From: Dasania sp. GY-MA-18 | GTDB taxonomy: Bacteria > Pseudomonadota > Gammaproteobacteria > Pseudomonadales > Dasaniaceae | Assembly: GCF_024734385.1 (NCBI RefSeq) | Contig: NZ_JANHAP010000001.1 | Span: 372,001-436,000, forward strand | DNA length: 64,000 bases | Direction of reading: 5' to 3' | Part shown: piece after piece, positions 27,614-37,043 of the stretch | Layout of the letters: the number at the start of each line of letters is the position of its first letter | How positions within the stretch are numbered: the stretch's first letter is position 1 | Made by a program: the position numbers and the translations under genes | Notes under the pieces: generated by a model | Database searches by the model: none | Seen by the model: only the letters and a program-made list of their open reading frames with translations | Told to the model about the DNA's origin: nothing

Positions 27614-27646
27614 CAAAGTTTAGGAACTAAAAGTTTAGGAACTATA

Positions 27647-28153
27647 ATGAAAACCAGCCCCCTCTATGACCTAAGCGTAAGCGATATACAAGGCAAGCCC
27701 GTGACGCTGGCCGATTACCGCGGCCAAGTGTTATTAATCGTTAACAGCGCTAGCGAATGTGATTACACGCCACAGTATCAAGAGCTGGAGTTACTACAGC
27801 AGCAACTGCAACAGCGCTTTGGCCCTAATAAATTTTCAGTATTGGCTTTCCCCTGTGACCAGTTTGGGCAACAAGAACCCGGCAGCGATAGTGAGATACT
27901 ACAGTTTTGCCAAAGCCGCTACGGCGTAAGCTTTCCGCTGTTTAGCAAGATAGAAGTTAACGGCCCGCAGGCCAGCCCGCTATACCGTCATTTAAAACAG
28001 GCAATCCCCACAGCCAGTGGCCACAGCAATATACGCTGGAACTTTGAAAAATTTATCGTGGATAAAAAAGGCCGCGTGGTTAAACGTGCACCGCCAGCGC
28101 GCTCACCACTGGCGCTACAAAAACATTTGGCAGGCTTAATTCAACAACGCTAA
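27647..28153 (+). CDS. Glutathione peroxidase family protein (Cys type)
   Basis: 168 residues. The peroxidatic Cys is in VNSASECDYTPQYQELE (near 33-49), the Gln in FPCDQFGQQEPG (near 73-84) and the Trp in NIRWNFEKFIVD (near 124-135), so the Cys-Gln-Trp set is complete. The Cys context is ASECDYT rather than the usual ASKCGxT. It should reduce hydroperoxides with thioredoxin or glutathione in the cytoplasm. AAAGTTTAGGAACTA occurs twice just before the ATG, a small direct repeat covering the ribosome site. Confidence 0.93.
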   Translation: MKTSPLYDLSVSDIQGKPVTLADYRGQVLLIVNSASECDYTPQYQELELLQQQLQQRFGPNKFSVLAFPCDQFGQQEPGSDSEILQFCQSRYGVSFPLFSKIEVNGPQASPLYRHLKQAIPTASGHSNIRWNFEKFIVDKKGRVVKRAPPARSPLALQKHLAGLIQQR

Positions 28154-28168
28154 CAAGGTGTTATAGCC

Positions 28169-28711
28169 ATGACCACCGCAGCAGATATTATTGATTTTTG
28201 GTTTCATGAATTACAGCCACAGCAATGGTGGCTAAAAGATGAAAAACTAGATCATATGATAAGCCAGCGCTTTTTACCCTGTCTACAACAGGCCAGCCAG
28301 TGCGAGTTATTTGGCTGGCGCAATAGTGCCCAGGGTCGTTTAGCAGAAATCATCGTATTGGATCAATTCTCCCGCAATATTTATCGCGATAAACCCCAAG
28401 CTTTTGCCAGCGACCCATTAGCCTTAGCCTTAGCGCAAGAGGCTGTAGCGCTGGGCTACGATCTAGAGCTTAACCCCACACAGCGCAGCTTTTTATACCT
28501 GCCCTATATGCACAGCGAGTCGGCCGCCATACATAAAACCGCAGTGACTTTGTATCAAGCGCCGGGGCTAGAGGATAATTATGCCTTTGAACTCAAACAC
28601 AAAGCGATTATCGACCGCTTTGGCCGCTACCCACATCGCAATAAAATATTAGGGCGGCAGTCCACCGCAGCAGAAATTGAATTTTTGGCACAGCCCGGCT
28701 CTAGCTTTTAA
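28169..28711 (+). CDS. DUF924 family protein
   Basis: 180 residues. DUF924 signatures are DIIDFWFHELQPQQWW, EIIVLDQFSRNIYRDKPQAFASDPLAL, FLYLPYMHSES and GRYPHRNKILGR. It is an all-helical soluble protein of unknown function, normal in length. It follows the peroxidase gene by 15 bp and probably shares its transcript. Confidence 0.92.
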   Translation: MTTAADIIDFWFHELQPQQWWLKDEKLDHMISQRFLPCLQQASQCELFGWRNSAQGRLAEIIVLDQFSRNIYRDKPQAFASDPLALALAQEAVALGYDLELNPTQRSFLYLPYMHSESAAIHKTAVTLYQAPGLEDNYAFELKHKAIIDRFGRYPHRNKILGRQSTAAEIEFLAQPGSSF

Positions 28712-28784
28712 GCCCTCTCTTTTTTAATCCCTCTCTTTTTTAACCCCTAAGTCTGTCGCCTTGAGGGCCCACAACGGAATCAAC

Positions 28785-29378
28785 ATGTTTAAAAAATACC
28801 ATCGCCTGATAGGCTTAATTATGCTCATCCCCCTATGTCTATGGGCGGCCACCGGCATATTTTTCAGCATTAAGCCTGGCTACCAAGAGGCTTACCAAAA
28901 ACTCTTTGTAAAAACTTACCCCTTGGCAACATCCTTAAACCTAGTTACTCAGCCAGAATGGCAAGAGGTAAGACAGCTAAAAACCATACTGGGCGAGCAC
29001 CTATTAGTAAAAACCAACAATACATGGCAGCAACTGCACCCCCATAACTACCAAACACGCCCTATAGCCCAACCCGAACAAATACGCCTGCTTATAGCGG
29101 ACGCCATACGCAGTGACCCAAAACGCTACGGCAATATAGCTAGCATTAACGGCGATCAGGCCAGCACCAGCACTGGCGTTAGCATTAGCTTAGATTGGGG
29201 TAGCCTTGCGCTAAAGCAACGCGGCCAAGATACCGAACTCATCGCCAGCCTTTACAAGCTACATTATTTGCAATGGACCAATAGTGAAATACTCAATAGG
29301 TTTTTTGAGATTATTGGCCTAAGCTTACTGGTAATATTAACGTTACTAGGTGGCTGGATGAGTGTTAGAAAATCTTAA
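28785..29378 (+). CDS. PepSY-type membrane protein
   Basis: 197 residues from the ATG at 28785; a TTG at 28761 is a weaker alternative. There is one N-terminal membrane helix (KYHRLIGLIMLIPLCLWAATGIFF, about 3-27), a periplasmic part of about 150 residues, and one C-terminal helix (IIGLSLLVILTLLGGWMSV). The start HRLIGLIMLIPLCLWAATG and end WTNSEILNRFFE resemble PepSY-associated and iron-uptake reductase-like proteins. Function is unknown. Its 3' end overlaps or abuts the kinase gene, so it may supply a sensory or redox input to it. Confidence 0.62.
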   Translation: MFKKYHRLIGLIMLIPLCLWAATGIFFSIKPGYQEAYQKLFVKTYPLATSLNLVTQPEWQEVRQLKTILGEHLLVKTNNTWQQLHPHNYQTRPIAQPEQIRLLIADAIRSDPKRYGNIASINGDQASTSTGVSISLDWGSLALKQRGQDTELIASLYKLHYLQWTNSEILNRFFEIIGLSLLVILTLLGGWMSVRKS

Positions 29379-29436
29379 GGATGAATCTGTTAGCTATGCG
29401 GAGCATAGCGCCAATTCAGCAAATAAAGGCCTGCCT

Positions 29437-31698
29437 ATGCTGAAAGCCTTCACAAACAATAAGCTTTTACTGTGTATGAGTATGGGCAATTGTTTGTTAG
29501 GCAGCACGGTAATCATAGGCTGGCTGTTACATATTCCAGCCTTAATTCAAATCAACCCCAACTGGGTACCCATGCAATTTAATACTGCATTGGGCCTACT
29601 ATTATGCGGCTTGGGACTATTACCGTTTAAACAAGCAAACAAAATTATAAAAAATACTATAGGCCTGTTTTTAATCGCACTAGGTCTGGCCACACTTTAC
29701 CAATATTCATTTAATGTAAACTTGGGTATAGATGAGTTTTTCATCACCCATAGCATCACCACCTTAAGCAGCCACCCAGGCCGCATGGCACCGAATACCG
29801 CCATAGGCTTTGTTATTATGGGCCTAGCCTTTAGCTACACACTGTTTATTAAAAATAAGAAAATACGCCGCTTTATTCATCCTTTAGGTGGTGCCTTACT
29901 GCTAGGCATGAGCAGCTCCGCGCTAATGGGCTATTTGGGCGATCTAAACACCTCTATTGTATGGACCAACCTCACCGCAATGGCAGCGCATACCGCTATA
30001 GGCTTTATGCTTTGTGCTATTGCGCTGCTCACACCTTATTTTAACCAGCAAACCTTTGAAGGTCGCTGGGGCTTAGTACAACTGGGATTGCCGATATCGG
30101 TTATGCTATTAGTGTTTGCTATCGTACTCGCCGTATCCACGTATAAAAATGAAACGCAAAGTATCAACTGGCAATTAACAAACACCGCCACTCTTATTTT
30201 CTCGTTACTGGAAGCTGAACATGAACACAGTAAACAGCTAACTCCGTTAACAGACCTTCCTATTACAGCTCTATCGTTACAACACCTAAAGAATAAAACT
30301 TTAGATAACGAAATTGCTATAAACCTAGCTAATAGCCAGGGTACGCTTTATCAATCTGAGGTTAACCATCTAGATCATAGTTTCCCAGCACTACAATTCC
30401 AGCACCACTATGCAGGCAACACCTACACCCTAACATTACAACCCAGCAAGGAATTAGTAGACAGCCACAGAACTCGCCTGCCCTATGTTACTTTTTTAGA
30501 AAGCTGCTTATTGGGTGTTTTGTTAATGGCTTGCTTTTACTTTTTGCAAAAATCACGCATTAGAGAAACCGCTTTTAAAAATGAAGCCATAAAAAACCAG
30601 ATTCTTGCCAATGAAGTGAAGTCTATCTTTGATGGTTCACCAGTAGGCATGCTAATGACTAACGAACAGGGCGTTATTCGCGCCGTCAACCAGGAAACCC
30701 TAGCCATATTCAACTATGCCAGCCATGAAATACTGGGCCAAACCATAGAAAACCTAATCCCCCATGAAAAAAGAGAGCATCACATAAAGTTGCGCAATGA
30801 TTTTTCCAAGCAGGCCAGCAAAAGACGCATGGGGGAGGATGTAGAAATTTACGGGCTGAGAAAAGACGGTAGTAAAGTCCCCTTAGAAATCGGCTTAAAC
30901 CCAGTAAAAACAGCCAGCGGCAACATGATGATAGCCTCCCTCATTGACATCAGCGAGAAAAACGAGAAAGAACAAGAACTATCGGCCTATATGCACGCCT
31001 TAGAGCGCAGCAATGAAGAGCTAAACGAATTTGCCTACATAGCCTCCCACGACTTAAAGTCACCTTTGCGCGGCATAAAGCAACTAGCGGGTTGGATTAG
31101 AGAGGACTTGCAAGGCAAGCTCAGCGACAAAACTGAAAATTATTTCAACCTGTTAGAAGCCCGTGTAAGCCGTATGCAAAACCTGCAAAATGACTTACTT
31201 GATTACTCGCAAGCCACAAAAAACACCGAAACTATAAGCCTGGTCGACAGCCGCCAACTTATTAGCAGTTGCTTTGAACTATACGCCTCTGACGCTGCCC
31301 AATTACAATTATCACCGGGTGAGTACCCGGTAATTAATACCGCCAAAACGCCATTAGAGCTTATTTTTAGGAATCTGTTCTCCAATGCCATCAAACACTG
31401 CGAGCAAGCAACAGCCAAGATCCATGTATCCCATGAAGAAACTGAGCATGGCTACTGGTTTCATATCACTGACAATGGCCCCGGTATTTCAGCCAAAAAC
31501 CAAGAAATTATTTTTTCTATGTTTAAAACACTCAAACCCCGAGATGAAGTTGAAGGTAGCGGCATGGGGCTAGCCATGGTAAAGAAAATATTAGCCACCT
31601 ACGGTGGTGAGATCAAGGTGGCATCCGATGGCAGCAATGGTTCCACCTTTAGCTTTTTTTGGCCTAAGGAATTATTTATAACCAACAAAGTACGCTAA
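29437..31698 (+). CDS. Multi-pass membrane PAS sensor histidine kinase
   Basis: 753 residues from the ATG at 29437 (AAAGG upstream); an in-frame GTG at 29362 would overlap the previous gene. Six or seven N-terminal membrane helices (about 10-240) lead into an extracytoplasmic segment, then another helix near 350-370. The PAS domain has SIFDGSPVGMLMTNEQGVIRA and ends MIASLIDISEK. A coil follows, then HisKA with AYIASHDLKSPLRGIKQL and HATPase_c with NLFSNAIKHC, ITDNGPGIS and GSGMGLAMVKKI. The catalytic part resembles phytochrome-type and cyanobacterial kinases. The signal is unknown. Two response regulators follow. Confidence 0.88.
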   Translation: MLKAFTNNKLLLCMSMGNCLLGSTVIIGWLLHIPALIQINPNWVPMQFNTALGLLLCGLGLLPFKQANKIIKNTIGLFLIALGLATLYQYSFNVNLGIDEFFITHSITTLSSHPGRMAPNTAIGFVIMGLAFSYTLFIKNKKIRRFIHPLGGALLLGMSSSALMGYLGDLNTSIVWTNLTAMAAHTAIGFMLCAIALLTPYFNQQTFEGRWGLVQLGLPISVMLLVFAIVLAVSTYKNETQSINWQLTNTATLIFSLLEAEHEHSKQLTPLTDLPITALSLQHLKNKTLDNEIAINLANSQGTLYQSEVNHLDHSFPALQFQHHYAGNTYTLTLQPSKELVDSHRTRLPYVTFLESCLLGVLLMACFYFLQKSRIRETAFKNEAIKNQILANEVKSIFDGSPVGMLMTNEQGVIRAVNQETLAIFNYASHEILGQTIENLIPHEKREHHIKLRNDFSKQASKRRMGEDVEIYGLRKDGSKVPLEIGLNPVKTASGNMMIASLIDISEKNEKEQELSAYMHALERSNEELNEFAYIASHDLKSPLRGIKQLAGWIREDLQGKLSDKTENYFNLLEARVSRMQNLQNDLLDYSQATKNTETISLVDSRQLISSCFELYASDAAQLQLSPGEYPVINTAKTPLELIFRNLFSNAIKHCEQATAKIHVSHEETEHGYWFHITDNGPGISAKNQEIIFSMFKTLKPRDEVEGSGMGLAMVKKILATYGGEIKVASDGSNGSTFSFFWPKELFITNKVR

Positions 31699-31726
31699 GC
31701 TTAACTTAACCGCCACGAGAACAATA

Positions 31727-32158
31727 ATGCCTAATAAAAAGATATCAATATTACAAATAGAAGATGATCTTATAGACACCATGGAGATGGACAGGGCTGC
31801 AGAAAAAATACAGGTCCCCTGTGAGATTTACCATGCTAAAAACGGGGCCGAGGCCTTAACCATGCTGCGCAGCCAAATCACGCCGCCGCACTTTATTTTT
31901 CTAGACATCAACTTGCCGCAAATGAATGGCTTTGAATTTTTACAGGCCCTAAGGGCCGATGAAAGACTAAGTAAGGCCGTAGTTTTTATTTTATCCACAT
32001 CCAGCAGAGAGCAAGATATCGTACTAGCCTACCAACATCATGTAGCAGGCTATATTAACAAGGACCAGTTAGAGAATGGATTCGCTGACGTTATCACTAT
32101 GCTAAACGCCTATTTTTCAGTTGTTAGCTTTCCCAATCAGGAACCCATATCATGCTAA
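31727..32158 (+). CDS. Single-domain response regulator (Rcp1-like)
   Basis: 143 residues, a receiver domain only. The acidic pair is in LQIEDDLIDTMEM, the phosphoryl Asp in IFLDINLPQMNGFEF (near 65), Ser/Thr in ILSTSSREQDI, and Lys in GYINKDQLENG. The layout ILxIEDDxxD...FLDINLPxMNGxEFL is that of receivers paired with phytochrome-type kinases. There is no DNA-binding output. It lies 28 bp after the kinase. Confidence 0.92.
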   Translation: MPNKKISILQIEDDLIDTMEMDRAAEKIQVPCEIYHAKNGAEALTMLRSQITPPHFIFLDINLPQMNGFEFLQALRADERLSKAVVFILSTSSREQDIVLAYQHHVAGYINKDQLENGFADVITMLNAYFSVVSFPNQEPISC

Positions 32159-32562
32159 AAAATCTCACCATCGCAGTCATTGATGACGATTTAGTTGACC
32201 TAGAAGATATAGATAGAAAAATAAAAACCATAGCGGCTAAGCACCCTGCTATAGCCTTTACTGTATTACTGTACAACTCATCCGAACAGGCTATGCGTGA
32301 TATAAAAGTAAAAAATGATATCGCCTTGCTAATACTGGATATTCATATGCCAGAAATGGACGGTATAGAATTTATTAACCATATGGCTAAAGAGAACATT
32401 CATATACCGGTGTTATTAACCACCGGCATAAACCCAGAAATTATGCATGTCGCTGATAAGATCGGCCGCATGTCGGGTGTTAGTGTTATTGAAGAGGCTG
32501 TTAAGCCCATAAGCGAGAGCGCGCTCACTAAAACATTGCTTAAGCTGGAACTTATTTATTAA
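32152..32562 (+). CDS. Second single-domain response regulator
   Basis: 136 residues, a receiver with AVIDDDLVDLEDIDRKI, phosphoryl Asp in ALLILDIHMPEMDGIEF (near 65), Thr in LLTTGINPE and the Lys in EAVKPISES. Its ATG overlaps the end of the first regulator (ATGCTAA, 7 bp), so translation is coupled. The kinase and both receivers form one phosphotransfer unit. Output must be by protein contact, since neither has an effector domain. Confidence 0.9.
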   Translation: MLKNLTIAVIDDDLVDLEDIDRKIKTIAAKHPAIAFTVLLYNSSEQAMRDIKVKNDIALLILDIHMPEMDGIEFINHMAKENIHIPVLLTTGINPEIMHVADKIGRMSGVSVIEEAVKPISESALTKTLLKLELIY

Positions 32563-32605
32563 AACCGCTAACGATAAGCACTATTATTGCCACTATATAG
32601 CTACT

Positions 32606-32634
32606 AAAAAAAACGCCTCTTGGGAGGCGTTTTA
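32606..32634. terminator. Bidirectional terminator between regulator pair and rhlB
   Basis: An AAAACGCCTC/GAGGCGTTTT stem with loop TTGG has an A tract on one side and a T tract on the other. It lies between two convergent genes, so it can serve both. Confidence 0.88.
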
Positions 32635-32637
32635 TTG

Positions 32638-33972
32638 TTAGCGTAGCAGTTCTTCAGGCGGCTGCTCACAACTTAGCTTATCACCCAATAATTCTTCTAT
32701 GGTGGGCAATAAAAAAGCGTCGTCTTCACAGGCAAAGCTAATAGAGGTACCTTTAGCTCCGGCCCTGCCAGTGCGGCCTATACGATGCACATAATCTTCT
32801 GGGTCTTCCGGCAAGGTGTAGTTCACCACATGACTAATGCCTTTAACATGTATGCCACGGCCAGCCACATCGGTAGCTATTAACACTTTCAACTTGCCAT
32901 CTTTAAAACGCTGTAAGGTAGAAGTGCGTTTATTTTGTGGTACCTCACCCGACAACATACCGCATTCCACCCCGGCTCTGGTTAAGCGCTCAGTCAATTT
33001 GCGCACTTGGTCGCGGCGGTTGGCGAACACTATTACGCTTTCAACTTGTTCATCGGTAACAATGTTTTTTAACAATTTATATTTACTATCGGCCGCCACG
33101 ATATAGACTTTTTGATCCACGCTATCGGTGGCAACACTCTCGGGCTCTATCTCTACGGTGATGGGATTATACGTCCACTGCTCGGTGAGGTTGAGTATGT
33201 CAGGGGTAAAGGTGGCGCTAAATAATAGGGTCTGCCTATCTTCTTTGCGCGGGGTAGAGCGCACAATACGACGTACTTGTGGAATAAAACCCATATCCAA
33301 CATGCGGTCGGCTTCATCTATGACTAATACTTCTACCTGATCTAAATACAGGTCGCCGCGCTGCATAAAGTCTATTAAGCGGCCTGGCGAGGCTACAACT
33401 ATATCAACCAGGTCGCTGTGCAGACGCTGTTGCTGCTTTTGATAATCCGCACCGCCAATCAAAGTAACCACCTTAACATCGGTGTGTTTAAGCAAGCCTC
33501 TGGCATCATCGGCAATTTGCACAACCAACTCGCGGGTAGGCGCTATGATCACCGCCCTGGGCTCACCCGCAAAGCGTTCACCCTCTATAGGATTATTAAG
33601 CAGGTCATTAATAATAGTAATTAAAAAAGCAGCTGTTTTACCGGTGCCGGTTTGGGCCTTGCCAATAACATCATGGCCCTGCAAGGTGTGGGGTAAAGCC
33701 GCCGCCTGTATGGGCGAAGCATATTGAAAGCCCAGGTCGGCAATACCGCGCATTAAGCGATCATCTATGCCCAGATCGTGAAAGCGGGTTTTGCCCTCCT
33801 GTGCGGGAACCTGGAACTGCTCAACTGTCCACGCTGGCTGCGTAGCTTTGGGCTTTTGCTGTTGGTGCTTACCGCGACCGCGGGGCTTTTTCTCGGTTTT
33901 TTTAGCCTGGGGAGCTGAAGCAGGCGCCTCAGCTTTATTTTTTTTACCAAATAACTTACCTAACAAGGGCAA
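32638..33972 (-). CDS. rhlB: ATP-dependent RNA helicase RhlB-like
   Basis: 444 residues. A lysine-rich N-terminal extension (about 1-45; [23 protein letters not shown]) precedes the DEAD-box core: [36 protein letters not shown] in [36 protein letters not shown] and [10 protein letters not shown]. The RGIHV form is characteristic of RhlB, a partner of RNase E in mRNA decay. No ATG fits. The start is a TTG at 33972 preceded by AAGAGAG; a second TTG two codons later is possible. Confidence 0.88.
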   Translation of the reverse strand: MPLLGKLFGKKNKAEAPASAPQAKKTEKKPRGRGKHQQQKPKATQPAWTVEQFQVPAQEGKTRFHDLGIDDRLMRGIADLGFQYASPIQAAALPHTLQGHDVIGKAQTGTGKTAAFLITIINDLLNNPIEGERFAGEPRAVIIAPTRELVVQIADDARGLLKHTDVKVVTLIGGADYQKQQQRLHSDLVDIVVASPGRLIDFMQRGDLYLDQVEVLVIDEADRMLDMGFIPQVRRIVRSTPRKEDRQTLLFSATFTPDILNLTEQWTYNPITVEIEPESVATDSVDQKVYIVAADSKYKLLKNIVTDEQVESVIVFANRRDQVRKLTERLTRAGVECGMLSGEVPQNKRTSTLQRFKDGKLKVLIATDVAGRGIHVKGISHVVNYTLPEDPEDYVHRIGRTGRAGAKGTSISFACEDDAFLLPTIEELLGDKLSCEQPPEELLR

Positions 33973-34070
33973 CTCTCTTTTTTAACCATATCATTGCGGC
34001 GCATTCTAGCACTTATATGGTTATTTTACGCCCACTTATTATCGGCAAAGCCACGGCTTTTAGCTTCAAG

Positions 34071-35327
34071 CTACTCAGCCAAGCTAAGCCTTTCAACATC
34101 TGCCCGTTCGGCGTCCATGCTGGCAGGCCATAACAGTGCCGCCACTTTATTTAAGGCATCTAACACTAAGGGGCTAAACTGGCTGCCTCGGCCTTTATTC
34201 AGTTCCAAAGTCGCACGCACTATGGACTTATGGTACTGCCGATCAGCACGCTGATGGGTAATAGCAAAAAAAGCGTCAGACAACGCTATGATTTGCGCAC
34301 CTATATGTATTTCATCCCCTTTTATCCCTAGGGGGTAACCCCTGCCGTCATAGCGCTCGTGATGCTGGTGCGCCATGTCAGCAGCCTGTTGCCAGCCGGG
34401 CATTAGGCGCAGCATTTCATAAGCCTGTATGGGGTGCTGCTGCAACAGCATAATATCTGTAGGCCCGTAGCGATCTTGTTTAAATAAGATATTGTCCGGC
34501 AATAAAGACATATACACATCGTGCATATAGCTGGCGGCTCTTAATTGCAGCTCGTCTACTTGCAGGGCCGCAGGTAGCTGCCTATTGATTAACAAACAAC
34601 CGTAAAGCACCTTGGCGGTACGCCCCCGCCACAACTCTGAGCGCAGCTCTACCGCCCCGGCTAAGCCTTCAAATACAGCTAATGCTTGCCGCTGCTCATC
34701 AGTGATGTCACGCATAGCGTCATCCATATTGACTGACTCACCCTTTTCTAAAAACTGTAGGATTTCACGGCTAATCTGGCGAGGCTGATCATCACCTTTT
34801 TCGGTAACAGTAGTACTAACTGGCAGCTCTGAAACACAATAGGTTAAGTCAGGATGGACTTTGCTGGCAAAAAGCTGCATAGACTCCACAATTAATTGCG
34901 GCGCTTTACTTTTGCTCACCGCTGTAAGCTTGTTGAGCTGATTGCTGAGCTGCTGCATGATCTGATGATCAAAATGATCTTGGTAAAGCAGGCTATCGCA
35001 GGCCACTCTTACTTGATCAAGGGCCAGCAATAGCAATTCTGACAAATGCTCAGTAATGGGCAGCCGACCTAGGCTAACAGTCGTTAGTAAATCTTCAACG
35101 GTATGTATATAGGCTACATAGGGCTCAATAAAGGTTTGCTGAACGGCAGCCTCTATACTTTTTAAAAATTGTAATACCTGGCTAAGGCTAGCCTGGGGGT
35201 CCTGATCTTGATGCAGTGCCATCAAACTCATTTCCACGCCGGAAAACTCATTACCAATAGATTCTTGTAGATCGACTAAAATTTCTTTATCTACATCCTC
35301 AATAGAACACGCTATTAAGTCCCTCAC
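34071..35327 (-). CDS. HD-GYP domain protein, probable c-di-GMP phosphodiesterase
   Basis: 418 residues. The N-terminal about 200 residues are helical and unassigned. The HD-GYP domain (about 240-400) shows the HD pair in AASYMHDVYMSLLPDN, HHERYDGRGYPLGIKGDEI (near 340-358), IIALSDAFFAITHQR, and the end SQFSPLVLDAL. It should hydrolyse cyclic di-GMP. The start is GTG, chosen because GGAGGT lies six bases upstream. There are no membrane segments and no receiver. With the PilZ protein near 61 kb it points to c-di-GMP control in this cell. Confidence 0.85.
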   Translation of the reverse strand: MRDLIACSIEDVDKEILVDLQESIGNEFSGVEMSLMALHQDQDPQASLSQVLQFLKSIEAAVQQTFIEPYVAYIHTVEDLLTTVSLGRLPITEHLSELLLLALDQVRVACDSLLYQDHFDHQIMQQLSNQLNKLTAVSKSKAPQLIVESMQLFASKVHPDLTYCVSELPVSTTVTEKGDDQPRQISREILQFLEKGESVNMDDAMRDITDEQRQALAVFEGLAGAVELRSELWRGRTAKVLYGCLLINRQLPAALQVDELQLRAASYMHDVYMSLLPDNILFKQDRYGPTDIMLLQQHPIQAYEMLRLMPGWQQAADMAHQHHERYDGRGYPLGIKGDEIHIGAQIIALSDAFFAITHQRADRQYHKSIVRATLELNKGRGSQFSPLVLDALNKVAALLWPASMDAERADVERLSLAE

Positions 35328-35434
35328 ACCGCTACCTCCATATACTTATCACCCATCCCATCACGCTAATTGCAGATCAGACTAGACTAGAATTAAAGGC
35401 TGTGCAGTAGGTATATATGCTTAGCTTGGCAGCT

Positions 35435-35466
35435 AAAAAAAATGCCGAAGTCAATTCGGCATTTTT
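35435..35466 (-). terminator. Terminator after doxX-like gene
   Basis: A 12-bp symmetric stem AAAAATGCCGAA/TTCGGCATTTTT with loop GTCAA is flanked by A and T tracts. It lies 55 bp after the DoxX-family stop on the minus strand. Confidence 0.85.
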
Positions 35467-35520
35467 GCAACAGTTTTTTGGCTAGACCTTATATTAATAA
35501 GGCCTAAAACACAGGGCTGT

Positions 35521-36135
35521 TTATGGCTTTGGAAAGCAACGACTCAACCAATAATCCATACTTACATAGCGGCCACCACCAGTAAAAAACAAAGATAACA
35601 ACATCACAAAATAAGTAATGGCAAACTCTATACCGTTATTGAGTATTACTAGCGAGCCCCTGCCGGTAAGCCACTCATAATTACCGTGCTCGGTGAGTAT
35701 TTCTTTTGCTCGCTCTAAGCGTATCGCAGCTTCGGCCACCCGTTCATTGGCAAAGGGGGCACTCACATCAGCAATAGCCTGCCAACCATTAGGCCAATGC
35801 ACCACAAATGCAGCGACTAACATAGTCACCATTAATGGCACACTAATCCAGCGCACGGCAAAACCCGCAGCTAAAAAGATTGCACCTAACACCTCGGTCC
35901 AGCCTGCTAAAAAAGCCATTAAGGTAGGCAGCGGCATGCCTAAATAGCCACCAAACCACTGCACGGTACCCTCGTAGGGCATCAACGTGGTGAAGTCGAT
36001 TTTACTGGCACCAGCCATCCAAAATACAGGGATTAAATACAGCCGTAATAACAACGGAGCCAAACCACTAAGGCAGGCGGTTTTATCCAATAGGTGATTT
36101 TGCAAATAATAATACTTACCGATTAAGTTATTCAT
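35521..36135 (-). CDS. DoxX family membrane protein
   Basis: 204 residues with four membrane segments. DoxX-like features are LRLYLIPVFWMAGASKIDF (near 30-48), MPLPTLMAFLAGWTEVLGAIFLAAGFAVRW (near 67-96) and the C-terminal SLFFTGGGRYVSMDYWLSR. A 30-residue charged insertion (about 125-160) lies between helices 3 and 4. The family is linked to redox processes; no enzymatic function can be assigned. It is monocistronic with its own terminator. Confidence 0.85.
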   Translation of the reverse strand: MNNLIGKYYYLQNHLLDKTACLSGLAPLLLRLYLIPVFWMAGASKIDFTTLMPYEGTVQWFGGYLGMPLPTLMAFLAGWTEVLGAIFLAAGFAVRWISVPLMVTMLVAAFVVHWPNGWQAIADVSAPFANERVAEAAIRLERAKEILTEHGNYEWLTGRGSLVILNNGIEFAITYFVMLLSLFFTGGGRYVSMDYWLSRCFPKP

Positions 36136-36293
36136 ACAGGGATTCCACGTTGATAGCGTAAACAGCCAAATTGAGACTAAAGATTATTATTTTAGTTCAT
36201 CCCCAGCTTAGGGCCGCAAAGTACAGCGGTTATTACTATGCCCACTGCGCTGAACTAGTTATTTTTGCACAGCGGACTCGCAGCCTTAAGCTG

Positions 36294-37040
36294 TTAACTC
36301 GTGCATACGGGACAATGTTTATTCTTAGGTAAGCTAAGCTTGCGCCACTCCATGACCTTGGCATCAAAAATCATTAGCTGGCCACTTAAGGTCTGGCCAA
36401 AACCACTGATCACTTTTATGGCCTCCATGGCCTGCATAGCACCTATCACCCCCACTAAGGGAGCCAGCACGCCACTTTCAGAACAGCTGAGCTGGCTATC
36501 TTGGGCATTATCATCATACAGACAGCGGTAGCAGGGGCTGGTTTTAGCGCGGTTATCAAACACCGCCACCTGGCCTTCGCTGCGTATAGCCGCTCCTGAT
36601 ACCAAGGGCTTTTTTGCCGCCACACAGGCGCGGTTAATTTCAAATCGGGTGGCAAAGTTATCGCTGGCATCCACCACCACATCGACATGCTTTAGGGCAT
36701 CATCTAATAACTGGCCATCTAAGTGCTCATTGATTGTTTCTACCCGCACATCGCTATTCATAGCCGCTATACGCTCGGCCACGGAAATCACTTTAGGACG
36801 ACCCACATCGGCTTGTTCATGGCCAATTTGGCGCTGCAGATTGCTCAGCTCTACCTCATCAAAATCCGCCAACCATAACTCGCCCACTCCGGCAGCCGCC
36901 AAGTACAGTGCTACTGGGCAGCCTAAGCCGCCCATGCCCACAATCAGCACCTTGGCACTAAGCAAGGCCTGCTGCCCGGCCACATCAAAGTCGGGCATCA
37001 TTATATGGCGGCTATATCGCAGTAACTGCTGGTCGTTCAT
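36294..37040 (-). CDS. moeB: Molybdopterin-synthase adenylyltransferase MoeB/ThiF-type
   Basis: 248 residues. The ATP-binding GMGGLGCPVALYLAAAGVG lies near 35-53, the Arg of the adenylation site in LQRQIGHEQADVG near 68, DASDNFATRFEIN near 125, and the zinc cysteines in CYRCLY and the final CPVC. It activates the C-terminal Gly-Gly of a ubiquitin-like sulfur carrier (MoaD or ThiS). No moaD or thiS gene is nearby. It follows prmC directly: the ATG at 37040 has GAGGT upstream, and a GTG one codon earlier is possible. This prfA-prmC-moeB order is common in gammaproteobacteria. Confidence 0.9.
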   Translation of the reverse strand: MNDQQLLRYSRHIMMPDFDVAGQQALLSAKVLIVGMGGLGCPVALYLAAAGVGELWLADFDEVELSNLQRQIGHEQADVGRPKVISVAERIAAMNSDVRVETINEHLDGQLLDDALKHVDVVVDASDNFATRFEINRACVAAKKPLVSGAAIRSEGQVAVFDNRAKTSPCYRCLYDDNAQDSQLSCSESGVLAPLVGVIGAMQAMEAIKVISGFGQTLSGQLMIFDAKVMEWRKLSLPKNKHCPVCTS

Positions 37041-37043
37041 CAC

